Shown here: in pieces, positions 17,701-24,954 of the stretch
Layout: each line of letters begins with the position of its first letter
Position numbering within the stretch: the stretch's first letter is position 1
Translations under genes and position numbers: made by a program
The notes under the pieces: generated by a model
Seen by the model: the letters and a program-made list of their open reading frames with translations, nothing else
The model's database searches: none
Told to the model about the DNA's origin: nothing
Assembly: GCA_963810525.1 (NCBI GenBank)
Contig: CAWENB010000004.1
Span: 1-64,000 of the forward strand
Length of the DNA: 64,000 nt
Direction of reading: 5' to 3'
Source: JAICLK01 sp963810525
GTDB lineage: Bacteria; Patescibacteriota; Saccharimonadia; Saccharimonadales; UBA4665

Positions 17701-18020
17701 ACGCAAATACTGTGAAACGTGCCCATATAGGGCATGAAGCTCCGGTTATCGGCCGACTGCCCCAGCATGTCAGCCACCCGCTCGCGCATATCGCGCGCCG
17801 CCTTATTCGTGAACGTGACGGCCAGGATGTTGAACGGCGTTGCGCGTCCGGTCGCGATCAGATAGGCAATGCGATGAGTCAAGGTCTTCGTCTTGCCTGA
17901 ACCGGCGCCCGCCTGAATCAAAAGCGGGCCGTCAATCGTCTCGACGGCTCGCCGTTGTTCTGGATTTAACCCTATTAGTAATTCGTTTTGCACTCGACAA
18001 TTGTACCAATTTCCAACCAC
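14730..18020 (-). CDS. ATP-dependent DNA helicase UvrD/PcrA, intein-containing
   Basis: 1096 residues, of which 735 are helicase. Walker A AGAGSGKT at 37-44, TFTNKAA (Ia), Walker B IDEYQDTN at about 232-239, motif III GDDWQ|SIYSWRGAD (split by the intein), EQNYRS (IV), TLHAAKGLEF (V), VGMTRARQ (VI), and a Tudor-like C-terminal domain (DTVRHKLFGTGTVVELDG). It unwinds DNA 3'-5' in repair and replication restart. The frame allows GTG at 18020 or GTG at 17993; neither has a clear ribosome site. The protein needs splicing to be active. Confidence 0.93.
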   Translation of the reverse strand: MVGNWYNCRVQNELLIGLNPEQRRAVETIDGPLLIQAGAGSGKTKTLTHRIAYLIATGRATPFNILAVTFTNKAARDMRERVADMLGQSADNRSFMPYMGTFHSICVRILRQDGEHMGIPRTFVIFDESDRQAAVKQASKQLLIDEKSFPARVIGGLISSAKNEMIGPQDYGGMSNSPAQEAAAKVYPVYEQILKEAGALDFDDLINRTVRMMQNYEEIREKWRAQFKYIMIDEYQDTNAAQYQMVKLLTGKDQNIAVVGDDWQCLLPDTLISTNEGERKITSFKKGENVKSASGYGTTSQFQVLANKNFAYKGQLVHVKTASGKDLSCTPNHLLFARWGETDAYFVYLMYSAAKGYRIGIAKGTRFDSKKDDTKLQVRANQEQADAIWVLRVSQELDEAAYYESLFAYKYGIPMGVFHVSTSRAMKFGQHFIDELYREIDTESRAKQLMADTGLLFEYPHFIPQATIRNGRKGVNINAVLFGDKRISDQSGWSTSRLSANATDPQALAMFKKLGYSVKAGRSGTFRSEIHDLDYAKIEQLLEAIKEAGGRNLQVARYGFMTGQKFHFMPASQIHPGMSVPVLDGENIIEDSVVSVDRKDYAGPVYDLDVDKVHNYIASGFVVHNSIYSWRGADYRNILNFERDYPGCTVIKLEQNYRSTKHILDAAHAIITKNTQRSDKRLWTSAGDGMPVQMVQVGNERTEGEAIVRRIRNGVDAGLRRYRDFAVLYRTNAQSRSLEEVLMHYAVPYRIVGGVRFYDRKEIKDILAYLRIIYQPEDRVSFGRIVNVPARGIGGKSLQNFYDWQRAQGLTLEQALRTAVNCDVIVPKARKGMSELGDMFAALREVAEDTTVAALIDSLLRRIDYYKFLDDGTPQGEARQENVKELLSAAQEYQEIGLSGFLEEVSLVSDIDSADFNGDAVPLMTLHAAKGLEFPVVFMTGLEETIFPHSRALYDAFEMEEERRLCYVGMTRARQELYMLYATSRMLYGGVQHNPPSRFLSEIDAEFKPDAGFGFSGFFGNAKQKDEADESDYSSAPKPASNEPRYVPELNEGDTVRHKLFGTGTVVELDGDTATVYFKGKGSKKLNTAFAPLEKI
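16146..17228 (-). other. intein within UvrD/PcrA (361 aa)
   Basis: Inserted between Gln264 and Ser of helicase motif III (DDWQ|SIYSW). It starts with Cys265 (CLLPDTLIST, block A), has block B DLSCTPNHLLFAR with the TxxH motif, and ends YDLDVDKVHNYIASGFVVHN|S with the canonical His-Asn and +1 Ser. About 200 residues in the middle exceed a mini-intein, but no clear LAGLIDADG motif is visible, so the homing endonuclease is probably degenerate. Splicing joins the exteins to restore the ATPase motif exactly. Confidence 0.93.
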
Positions 18021-18100
18021 AGTAGTTGTTGTAGTTTACAGCTCACGCCGAATTTACTCCTGACTTTGCCGGCATAAAGCCTCCATGAATTTTGCTACAA

Positions 18101-18120
18101 TGCGCTCGAAAAACGAGCGC
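18101..18120. repeat. short inverted repeat (hairpin)
   Basis: GCGCTCG-AAAAA-CGAGCGC, a 7-bp GC stem upstream of the helicase gene. No T-run, so the function is unclear. The rest of 18021-18205 shows nothing recognisable. Confidence 0.35.
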
Positions 18121-18205
18121 CACATGAAAGCCGTACACGGTACAGCAAAATCGGAGCGCATCTTCCCGAGACTACAGAGTGCCTGCAATCTCGTGAATTC
18201 CTAGC

Positions 18206-18694
18206 CTAGGCGTCGTTGCGGGAGAGTTTCAGTAGGGCGCTTGCAATCGCTTCCGGACTGCGTCCGACCGAGAAGCTGAAGTCCTTAGCCGCCAGTTCCG
18301 AATATCTGGTAGCCGGTACGATAGCCAGTGAATTTTCGGTCTCGCCGCCGATTACTACGTTAGCCAACGAAAAAGACCCATCTTTCGATGAGTCTTTTTC
18401 GTTATAAAATTGCACCTGTGAGTTAATGGTTGAGCTGGCCAGCATGCCTGAGAGTTTTGCAGCACCCGAGGCAGCACGAGGTATCATAAGCATGAAGTTC
18501 TGAGGCAGGTAGTAAAGTGAACTTATCACGGCTGACAGACCGTCTACGCTCATCGCCGTGGTACACCACGCTAAAAACGTTTTTTCCACTTTAGGCTGCG
18601 ACCCGGTTTCATGGCCGATAATTGCCGCGGCGGCGCGTTTTAGACGCGAGCTGCGCATAGTTGTCGTTGCCTTATTAGTGACTGTGCCTGCCAT
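18206..18694 (-). CDS. hypothetical protein
   Basis: 162 residues, no family recognised. Basic N-terminal 25 residues, a central segment VDGLSAVISSLYYLPQNFMLMI and a C-terminal part SVGRSPEAIASALLKLSRNDA. An AGGGG sequence precedes the ATG. A long perfect inverted repeat lies inside the coding region (18366-18403). AT-rich DNA to the right would hold a divergent promoter region shared with the HTH-methyltransferase gene. Confidence 0.55.
   Translation of the reverse strand: MAGTVTNKATTTMRSSRLKRAAAAIIGHETGSQPKVEKTFLAWCTTAMSVDGLSAVISSLYYLPQNFMLMIPRAASGAAKLSGMLASSTINSQVQFYNEKDSSKDGSFSLANVVIGGETENSLAIVPATRYSELAAKDFSFSVGRSPEAIASALLKLSRNDA
18366..18403. repeat. 12-bp perfect inverted repeat inside coding sequence
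   Basis: AACGAAAAAGAC and GTCTTTTTCGTT with a 14-nt loop. It looks like an intrinsic terminator but sits in the middle of the gene at 18206-18694, encoding EKDSSKDGSFS. Confidence 0.6.
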
Positions 18695-18899
18695 AGTTTA
18701 CCCCTGCCTTCTTGCTTACGCATCATAATATATTTGTAAATGATGATAGTTTGTGCTATGTTTTTATAAACTTTGTTTCGCTTTTCAATGCTTCTAAACC
18801 TGCCGTTAAGGTTTATACTATATATGATACGTTTTCGTTTCGGAACATGTCAATAGTAATGATACAATTTCAATTTACGGAAACAATACAGAAGGAGCT

Positions 18900-20117
18900 A
18901 TGAAGTATTTCAAGAACACCGAACTGGCTAAATCCTATCACGTCTCTGAAAAATCGGTCCGTAACTGGATAGATGCCGCTAAGCAGCAAAAGCTGGATTT
19001 GCAACTGATCGAAGCCGAAGGCAAAACCTATATCGCCAACACCACCAAAAATGTAACTTTGATCTCCCAGCTCGTTACCAAAGGAGAAAAATACAAAAAC
19101 AAGCGGGGCTATAAACTACTCACGCCTTTGCCGGAATTCTATGAGCTGTACGATTCGAAACAAATTTTCGAAATTATATCGAGCCTCAACATCCGCAAAG
19201 AAATCCCCATGCAGTTCAATTACATCAACAGTGGCGGGGCGGCTTGGGATAGATACGCCACGCGGCTTTCGGAAGAGCATAGCGCCAATATGCTTTTAAC
19301 CTGCCGTGATCTGTTAGAGACAAACCTGGATAGTCTCGATCGATTAGTCGGCAGTCACAAACAGGTAAATATTATCGACATCGGCGTAGGAAACGGTATT
19401 CCGGTACGCGGTCTTATCCAGCATTTTATCGATAAAGGTCTGCTCAACCGCTACATCGGTATCGACGCCAGCAAAACCATGCTCGACATTGACAAGAAAA
19501 ACCTGACCGGTTGGTTCGACAGCAAGGCACAATTCGAGTTCTATGAGCGTGACATCACACACGAAGAATTCGGCGACCTGTTGGCGTATGATTATTTCCA
19601 GGAAAGCGACATACCGCTGAATATCATATTGCTGTTTGGCGGTACACTGGCGAATTTCGAGGTTCCGGACGATGTGCTCAGGATCATCAACCGGAGTATG
19701 CAGCCCGAAGATCTATTCATCTGCCAGCTGAAACTTGACACCGAAAATTCGCGCCGCTTCTTTGACTTTGACGCCGACCCGAGTAAAATTCAGCACCTGG
19801 CTGGCTGGCAGCGCATTGCCGTAGATCTACTTAATCTCGACGAATCACTGTACGATGTCGTGCATGAATACAACGAGGAGAAGAATTCACGGTTCATCGG
19901 CGCACGGCTGAAGGTAGACGTGTCCATAAAGTTCACCTTGAATAAGGCTGAGCACGTCGTCAAGCTGCATAAAGGAGACATCGTCAAGGTCTTCCGCTAT
20001 CGCCACCTCAACGCCGAGTCCGTGGCACGTCTCCTGAACAAAAACGGGTTTGGAATATTACAAACCAGCCTTTCCAGAGATTTCGAGTACATACTGACCA
20101 TTTCCGGCCGCGTATAA
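18900..20117 (+). CDS. HTH domain fused to EgtD-like SAM-dependent methyltransferase
   Basis: 405 residues. Residues 1-55 resemble a MerR/excisionase-type helix-turn-helix (NTELAKSYHVSEKSVRNWIDAA). Residues about 95-405 resemble the EgtD/DUF2260 methyltransferase group: FNYINSGGAAWDRY, motif I IIDIGVGNGIPVRGL, IGIDASKTML, LNIILLFGGTLANFE (the GNxxxN-like segment) and a C-terminal ESVARLLNKNGFG. EgtD trimethylates histidine; here the fused HTH suggests DNA binding or regulation instead. GGAG is just 2 nt before the ATG. Confidence 0.7.
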   Translation: MKYFKNTELAKSYHVSEKSVRNWIDAAKQQKLDLQLIEAEGKTYIANTTKNVTLISQLVTKGEKYKNKRGYKLLTPLPEFYELYDSKQIFEIISSLNIRKEIPMQFNYINSGGAAWDRYATRLSEEHSANMLLTCRDLLETNLDSLDRLVGSHKQVNIIDIGVGNGIPVRGLIQHFIDKGLLNRYIGIDASKTMLDIDKKNLTGWFDSKAQFEFYERDITHEEFGDLLAYDYFQESDIPLNIILLFGGTLANFEVPDDVLRIINRSMQPEDLFICQLKLDTENSRRFFDFDADPSKIQHLAGWQRIAVDLLNLDESLYDVVHEYNEEKNSRFIGARLKVDVSIKFTLNKAEHVVKLHKGDIVKVFRYRHLNAESVARLLNKNGFGILQTSLSRDFEYILTISGRV

Positions 20118-20139
20118 GTCGGGGAAATACGGTCTCGAG

Positions 20140-20874
20140 CTACTCAATAACCGACAAGAAATTCGTATGCGGAATATTGGAAGACGGCTTCCATATGCCG
20201 GCATCGAGCAACACATCAACGGCAACCGCTACTAAAATTATCACCACGATGACAGCGATCAGCCATCTGAGTCCGCGGCGCGATTTGCGGTGATGGGACA
20301 CGATGAACTCGTCGTGTTGGCCGGATATTTGCTCGTCTACAGCTGCATCGGAATTGTCGGTTGCAGTGTCCGGTTCGGCTGCCGGGACAATAGCATCGGC
20401 GACGCCCGGATCTGGCACTTCTGAGACCGGCTCTGCGCTTCCGCCAGCATGCCCCGCCTCGACCGTAGTGCTTGATTCCGTTTCGGCTTCAATATCCCGC
20501 AACGTATCGGTCTCGTCCGCGTTCGTGGACGGTGCCGACTGCAATTCATCTGATTGAGTGCGCAACCCGTCATCCGGCAAATTTAGACTTTGCGGCCCGG
20601 CATCACCAATTGCAGCAAGGTTGTTGGTTTGCGCGTCGTCGATTTCTTTGAACGAGTCCGCAGTTATGTCCAGTCTCGGTTCGCTGTCAACAGCCGGCAT
20701 CGGCTCTTCAACCGCCGGATGTGATGGTTTGTCTGCCAGCGTGGAGTCTTTTACGAGTGGTTTATTTGTCGTGATGACCGGCCGTGAAGTCGCCGATGCA
20801 GGAGCTTTCCCAGGTAAAAAGACATCAAAAGCTTTTGGCGACGACGTGGCCGATTTTTTAATAGATTTAGCCAT
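20140..20874 (-). CDS. acidic disordered protein with C-terminal membrane anchor
   Basis: About 244 residues from ATG 20874 (MAKSIKKS). A long acidic, Asp/Glu/Ser/Thr/Pro-rich stretch is predicted disordered. It is followed by basic HHRKSRRGLR, a transmembrane helix (WLIAVIVVIILVAVAVDVLL) and a tail of about 20 residues. The ATG overlaps the tpiA stop (ATGGCTAA), so translation is coupled to tpiA. Orientation by charge puts the acidic part inside the cell. Unknown function. Confidence 0.65.
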   Translation of the reverse strand: MAKSIKKSATSSPKAFDVFLPGKAPASATSRPVITTNKPLVKDSTLADKPSHPAVEEPMPAVDSEPRLDITADSFKEIDDAQTNNLAAIGDAGPQSLNLPDDGLRTQSDELQSAPSTNADETDTLRDIEAETESSTTVEAGHAGGSAEPVSEVPDPGVADAIVPAAEPDTATDNSDAAVDEQISGQHDEFIVSHHRKSRRGLRWLIAVIVVIILVAVAVDVLLDAGIWKPSSNIPHTNFLSVIE

Positions 20875-21661
20875 CGGCCTTTCCGCTGAGCTCATGCAGC
20901 ATGCGGTAAGCGCTGTCAACGATGCCGGTGAATTGCATGTAATTCAAACTGGCAGCGCCGGGCAGTACGCCGTCGCAACCGGGTACTTCGAGGTATGCCC
21001 GCGCGTCGTATTCATCGACGCTACCGCCGTAGAGGATGCGCGCTTGATTGGCGGTCTTTTCGCCGTATAATTCGCTCACCTGGAAGCGTATAAATTTAAT
21101 GGCCCGCTCGATGTCGTGCGGCTTTGACTTCTCGCCGTCAAACGTCGTAATCGCCCACACTGGTTCGTACGCAATCACCATGTTAGCAACTTCTTCGGCC
21201 GTGAGCTTATACAGTGCAGTGACGATTTGATCGTGCAACACCTGCTTGGTCATGCCGTCTTTGCGCTCTTCCTTCGTCTCTCCAACGCAGAGGATGGGAG
21301 TGATTTCGTTCCGCACGGCAGCTTCGACTTTATCACGGACTTCTTCAAGCGTTTCCCGGAAATAAATCCGGCGCGCCGAATGGCCGATGATGGAATAATG
21401 CACGATATCACGTACCATAGTGAAGCTGACTTCGCCGGTGTACGGACCTTCGTCCTTATAGTAGGCATCTTGTGCGGCCAAACGGAATTTGCGGCGATCG
21501 ATTTCCAAGCTGATCGGTTGCAAACACAGCATGCTCGGTGCCAGCACTATCTCAATATCGCGATGAATCTTAATTCGTTCGTTCAAGCGATGCACCAGCA
21601 GGCTCGCCTGCTGCACATTAAGGTGCATTTTCCAATTTCCGACGACCATTATCCTACGCAT
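20867..21661 (-). CDS. tpiA: triose-phosphate isomerase
   Basis: 264 residues, interconverting dihydroxyacetone phosphate and glyceraldehyde 3-phosphate. Asn9 and Lys11 in GNWKMH, His94 in IIGHSARR, Glu166 in AYEPVWAI and phosphate-binding ILYGGSV are present. Loop 6 after VWAI reads TTFDGEK instead of the usual GTG, an unusual hinge. Follows pgk in one glycolytic operon (23 nt gap). Start could also be ATG 21649. Confidence 0.95.
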   Translation of the reverse strand: MRRIMVVGNWKMHLNVQQASLLVHRLNERIKIHRDIEIVLAPSMLCLQPISLEIDRRKFRLAAQDAYYKDEGPYTGEVSFTMVRDIVHYSIIGHSARRIYFRETLEEVRDKVEAAVRNEITPILCVGETKEERKDGMTKQVLHDQIVTALYKLTAEEVANMVIAYEPVWAITTFDGEKSKPHDIERAIKFIRFQVSELYGEKTANQARILYGGSVDEYDARAYLEVPGCDGVLPGAASLNYMQFTGIVDSAYRMLHELSGKADG

Positions 21662-21684
21662 GATTTAGCCTCATTGTAACACCC

Positions 21685-22977
21685 CTAGCCTTCTTTATTC
21701 ATGAGCGCTTCCACACCCGGCAGTTTGCGGCCGGCCATCAACTCCAAACTCGCACCGCCTCCGGTAGAAACGTGATTGAATGCATCGATTAATTGCCGCT
21801 GCTCGACGTACCCGGCCGTATCGCCGCCGCCTACCAGGCTGAACGGCCGGTGACCGAACTGACCGGTCATGGCTTCCATGAGCAAATCCGTACCATGCGC
21901 ATATGGGCCGACCGGACCTTGCAGACCGACAGTCTCGGTCACGCCCATCGTACCGTTCCATACAACCGTATTAGCAAACTGCATGCTACCGGCGATAAAT
22001 GACGCCGAAAACGGGCCGATGTCCAAGATCATCTCATCGTCCCGTACGTAGCTCGCTTCATGCGGCGGCCGCTTGGGATAATTTTCAATATCGGCAATGA
22101 CGTGTGCGCTCCAATCGACGATGCGCGTCGGCTCGGTTTTGTCGACCTTCGCCGCCACGACGCCGTCTTGCGGCAAATAATAGATGAAGTGCCCGTCCCG
22201 AGTCTTAGCGCGGGCCTTTTCCAGAATTTCTTTGGCCATTGGTATCTCTTCTTTGTCAATTTTACTTGCCCCAACATTGACGCCTTCGGCCACGAGCAGC
22301 GTGTTGGCCATTGCACCGCCAATTGCCACGAAATCGGCAATGTCGATAAATTTATAGAGCACGTCGAGTTTATCGGCAATCTTGGCACCGCCAATAACGG
22401 CCATGAGCGGACGCTTCGGATTTTCCATGACGTTCGTGATGGCATCGACTTCTTTTTCGAGCAGCAACCCAGCAACCCCAGGCAGGTATTTGGGCAATTC
22501 CGATACCGACACTGCCGGATGATGCACAACACCAAAAGCGTCTTGCACAAAAATTTCGGCCAGGCTTGCGAGTTGCCGGGCGAAATTTTCATCATTGGCT
22601 TCTTCTTCGGGATAAAAACGAACGTTTTCAAGCAGCAATACCTGGCCGGGCTGCAGGCCTTCGGCGGCCTTTGCGGCGCGTTCACCGATGCACTCCGGTA
22701 CAAACTCAACGTTTCTGCCCAACAGCTCTTGCAGGCGTTTCGCGACCGGGAACAGGCTGAGCGAATCAACCACCTTACCTTCCGGTCGCCCCAAATGCGA
22801 ACACAAAATCAGTTTGACATCCTGATCGAGTAAATATTGCAGTGTCGGCAACGACATCTTAATACGGAAGTCGTCGGTTATATTACCCTTGTCGTCCAGC
22901 GGCACATTATAATCGGCGCGAAGCAGCACCCGCTTGCCGCGTACGTCAATATCGCGAATCGTTTTCTTGGTAAACAT
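21685..22977 (-). CDS. pgk: phosphoglycerate kinase
   Basis: About 430 residues from ATG 22977 (MFTKKTIRD), placed by AGGGG upstream. Substrate-binding RADYNVPLDDKG and SHLGRPEG, hinge region, and nucleotide-binding FSLVGGGDT plus STGGGASLEL near the C-terminus. It makes ATP from 1,3-bisphosphoglycerate. Together with tpiA it supports a fermentative, glycolysis-based energy metabolism. Confidence 0.96.
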   Translation of the reverse strand: MFTKKTIRDIDVRGKRVLLRADYNVPLDDKGNITDDFRIKMSLPTLQYLLDQDVKLILCSHLGRPEGKVVDSLSLFPVAKRLQELLGRNVEFVPECIGERAAKAAEGLQPGQVLLLENVRFYPEEEANDENFARQLASLAEIFVQDAFGVVHHPAVSVSELPKYLPGVAGLLLEKEVDAITNVMENPKRPLMAVIGGAKIADKLDVLYKFIDIADFVAIGGAMANTLLVAEGVNVGASKIDKEEIPMAKEILEKARAKTRDGHFIYYLPQDGVVAAKVDKTEPTRIVDWSAHVIADIENYPKRPPHEASYVRDDEMILDIGPFSASFIAGSMQFANTVVWNGTMGVTETVGLQGPVGPYAHGTDLLMEAMTGQFGHRPFSLVGGGDTAGYVEQRQLIDAFNHVSTGGGASLELMAGRKLPGVEALMNKEG

Positions 22978-23067
22978 ACCACCCCTTACTTTCACGCCTT
23001 ATTAAACCACAAGCATGAAAGCTTGGGCAAGCTTCATAATACAGCGGTCTGATGCCATAATACCTGC

Positions 23068-23664
23068 ATGCTACAATTTTTCGGAATCTTGTCCGGAGTC
23101 TTGCCGGTATTGGCGGCATTTCCGTATATCCGGGATATTTTAAAGAAAACAACCAAGCCGCATCGTGGTTCGTTTTTGATTTGGGTGTTGCTTGGGTTGA
23201 TAGCGATTTTCTCACAAGCCGCCAAAGGTGCCACCTGGTCGCTCATGCTGCCCATTGCAGATACGCTGGCCACACTCGTTATCTTTGCGCTAGCACTACC
23301 CAACGGTACCGGTGGTCTGACGAAACGCGACGTCAGCGCGATCATTCTGGCCGGCATAGGGTTGCTTGCCTGGCACTTTACCAAACAGCCGCTAGCAGCA
23401 CTGATCATTGTGATTGGGGTGGACGCTATTGGTACGATATTGACCGTACTAAAAACGTACAACGATCCGGCCAGCGAAACATTCTCATCGTGGCTGCTGG
23501 CGAGTCTCGGCGGGCTCTCAGCAGCACTTGCGGTCGGCAAGCTTTCATTCGCGCTCCTCGTGTATCCGCTTTATATTTTTATTGCCAACGGCGGTGTCGA
23601 TGCGGCAATTGTGTTAGGTAATCATAAACTTGACCGATGCAAAAAATCTGCAAGCAATCTTTAA
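23068..23664 (+). CDS. polytopic membrane protein (about 6-7 helices)
   Basis: 198 residues, almost entirely hydrophobic with short loops (PYIRDILKKTTKPHRGSF, NGTGGLTKRD). The size and helix pattern recall PQ-loop/SWEET-type small transporters, but the PQ motif is not evident. CATAAT (23056-23061) lies 6 nt before the ATG, so it is probably leaderless. Upstream of, and slightly overlapping the leader of, the flavin redox genes. Confidence 0.7.
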   Translation: MLQFFGILSGVLPVLAAFPYIRDILKKTTKPHRGSFLIWVLLGLIAIFSQAAKGATWSLMLPIADTLATLVIFALALPNGTGGLTKRDVSAIILAGIGLLAWHFTKQPLAALIIVIGVDAIGTILTVLKTYNDPASETFSSWLLASLGGLSAALAVGKLSFALLVYPLYIFIANGGVDAAIVLGNHKLDRCKKSASNL

Positions 23665-23684
23665 GCCATCGTTAAGCTGGTATC

Positions 23685-23695
23685 TATACTATACT
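23685..23695 (+). promoter_or_regulatory. -10 region before flavin redox operon
   Basis: Two overlapping TATACT hexamers (23685-23690, 23690-23695); the second ends 6 nt before ATG 23702. No clear -35. Confidence 0.4.
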
Positions 23696-23701
23696 TTTTA
23701 T

Positions 23702-24202
23702 ATGCAAAGGACGGGAACAAATATGAAGAAATGGATACTCAGCGGCGGTGTGCTGGCCGTATTCATTGCATACTCACTGGTTCTCAGGCACCAGGGTTCC
23801 GAGTCGGTCGTCGTTTCGCCAAAATCGGCTGCTTCTGCCGCCTCGGGGACAAGTAAGCCGACTGGTGGCAGCGCCGGCGGATCGAGCGGTTCGGGTAGTA
23901 ACAACTCTGGCAGCTCAAACTACAAAAACGGCACTTACACCGGCAGCGTCGCGAATGCCTTTTACGGCAACGTGCAGGTGCAAGCAATTATTAGCGGCGG
24001 TAAATTGACGGATGTGCAGTTCCTGCAGTATCCCAATGATAATCCTAACTCGCAAAGCATTAACAGCCAGGCGACGCCGTACCTGAAGCAGGAAGCCATT
24101 CAGGCACAGAGTGCCAATGTCAATATCATTACCGGCGCCACCGACACGAGCCAGGCCTTCATCCAGTCGCTGACAGCGGCATTAAGTCAAGCGCAAGCAT
24201 AA
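23702..24202 (+). CDS. membrane-anchored FMN-binding domain protein
   Basis: 166 residues from ATG 23702 (or 159 from 23723). One N-terminal membrane helix (WILSGGVLAVFIAYSLVL), a Ser/Gly/Asn-rich linker and a C-terminal FMN-binding domain (YKNGTYTGSVANAFYGNVQV, VNIITGATDTSQAF). The Thr in TGAT is the residue expected to carry covalently bound FMN, as in NqrC/RnfG and extracellular electron carriers. The next gene, apbE, makes this bond. Likely an extracytoplasmic electron shuttle. Confidence 0.88.
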   Translation: MQRTGTNMKKWILSGGVLAVFIAYSLVLRHQGSESVVVSPKSAASAASGTSKPTGGSAGGSSGSGSNNSGSSNYKNGTYTGSVANAFYGNVQVQAIISGGKLTDVQFLQYPNDNPNSQSINSQATPYLKQEAIQAQSANVNIITGATDTSQAFIQSLTAALSQAQA

Positions 24203-24207
24203 ACAGC

Positions 24208-24954
24208 GTGAAGCAAACTGAAAATATCATGGGCATGCATGTTTCCGTCGAGATCGTCGATATTCCGGATGCCGAGAGGGCAATTCATGACACATTCGCG
24301 TACTTCCGGAAAATCGATAACAAATACAGCACCTACAAGCCGACCAGTGAAATTACTCGGATCAACAATGGCTTGCCAAAAGCTAAGTGGAGTCCGGAAA
24401 TGCGGCACATCATGGAGTTGTGCGAGCAAACCAAGGCCGATACAAGCGGTTTTTTTGATATTCACGCCCGAGACGGCACACTCGATCCGTCCGGATTGGT
24501 AAAAGGCTGGGCTATCAAGCAGGCGGCCGACCGGCTACTGAAACGCGGTGTTACAAATTTCTACATCGATGCCGGTGGTGATATTCAGGCGATCGGTACG
24601 AACGAAGCCGGCGAGCGATGGACAGTCGGCATTCGCAATCCGTATGATTTGCAAATGGTCGTGAAAATTATCGGTATCTCCGGCGAAGGCGTAGCGACGT
24701 CCGGCACCTACATTCGCGGTCAGCACGTATACGACCCGCACCATCCCCAGAAGGAGTTCACGGAGGTCAAGAGCCTAACGGTCATTGGTCCGAATATATA
24801 CGAGGCTGATCGCTTTGCAACCGCGGCTTTCGCAATGGGCAAAGATGGCATTTCATTCATAGAATCTCTCCCGGGGTTTGAGGGCTACATGATAGACAGG
24901 CGCAAAACCGCCACCTTCACCAACGGATTTGAAAGGTATGTCATCAATGTTTAA
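24208..24954 (+). CDS. apbE: FAD:protein FMN transferase (ApbE family)
   Basis: 248 residues from GTG 24208; ATG 24229 is an alternative that begins MGMHVSVEIVD. It transfers FMN from FAD to a Thr/Ser of partner proteins. Motifs: DPSGLVKGWAI, YIDAGGDIQAIG, GVATSGTY and the late ATAAFAMG. Only 5 nt after the FMN-binding protein gene, its obvious substrate, and overlapping the next gene. Lacks a signal peptide, so flavinylation would be cytoplasmic or the enzyme is exported otherwise. Confidence 0.93.
   Translation: MKQTENIMGMHVSVEIVDIPDAERAIHDTFAYFRKIDNKYSTYKPTSEITRINNGLPKAKWSPEMRHIMELCEQTKADTSGFFDIHARDGTLDPSGLVKGWAIKQAADRLLKRGVTNFYIDAGGDIQAIGTNEAGERWTVGIRNPYDLQMVVKIIGISGEGVATSGTYIRGQHVYDPHHPQKEFTEVKSLTVIGPNIYEADRFATAAFAMGKDGISFIESLPGFEGYMIDRRKTATFTNGFERYVINV

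Noticed and set aside
22029..22833. Frames of about 250 codons on both strands within pgk
   Set aside because: Pgk motifs fill the region; the alternatives match no family and have atypical composition.
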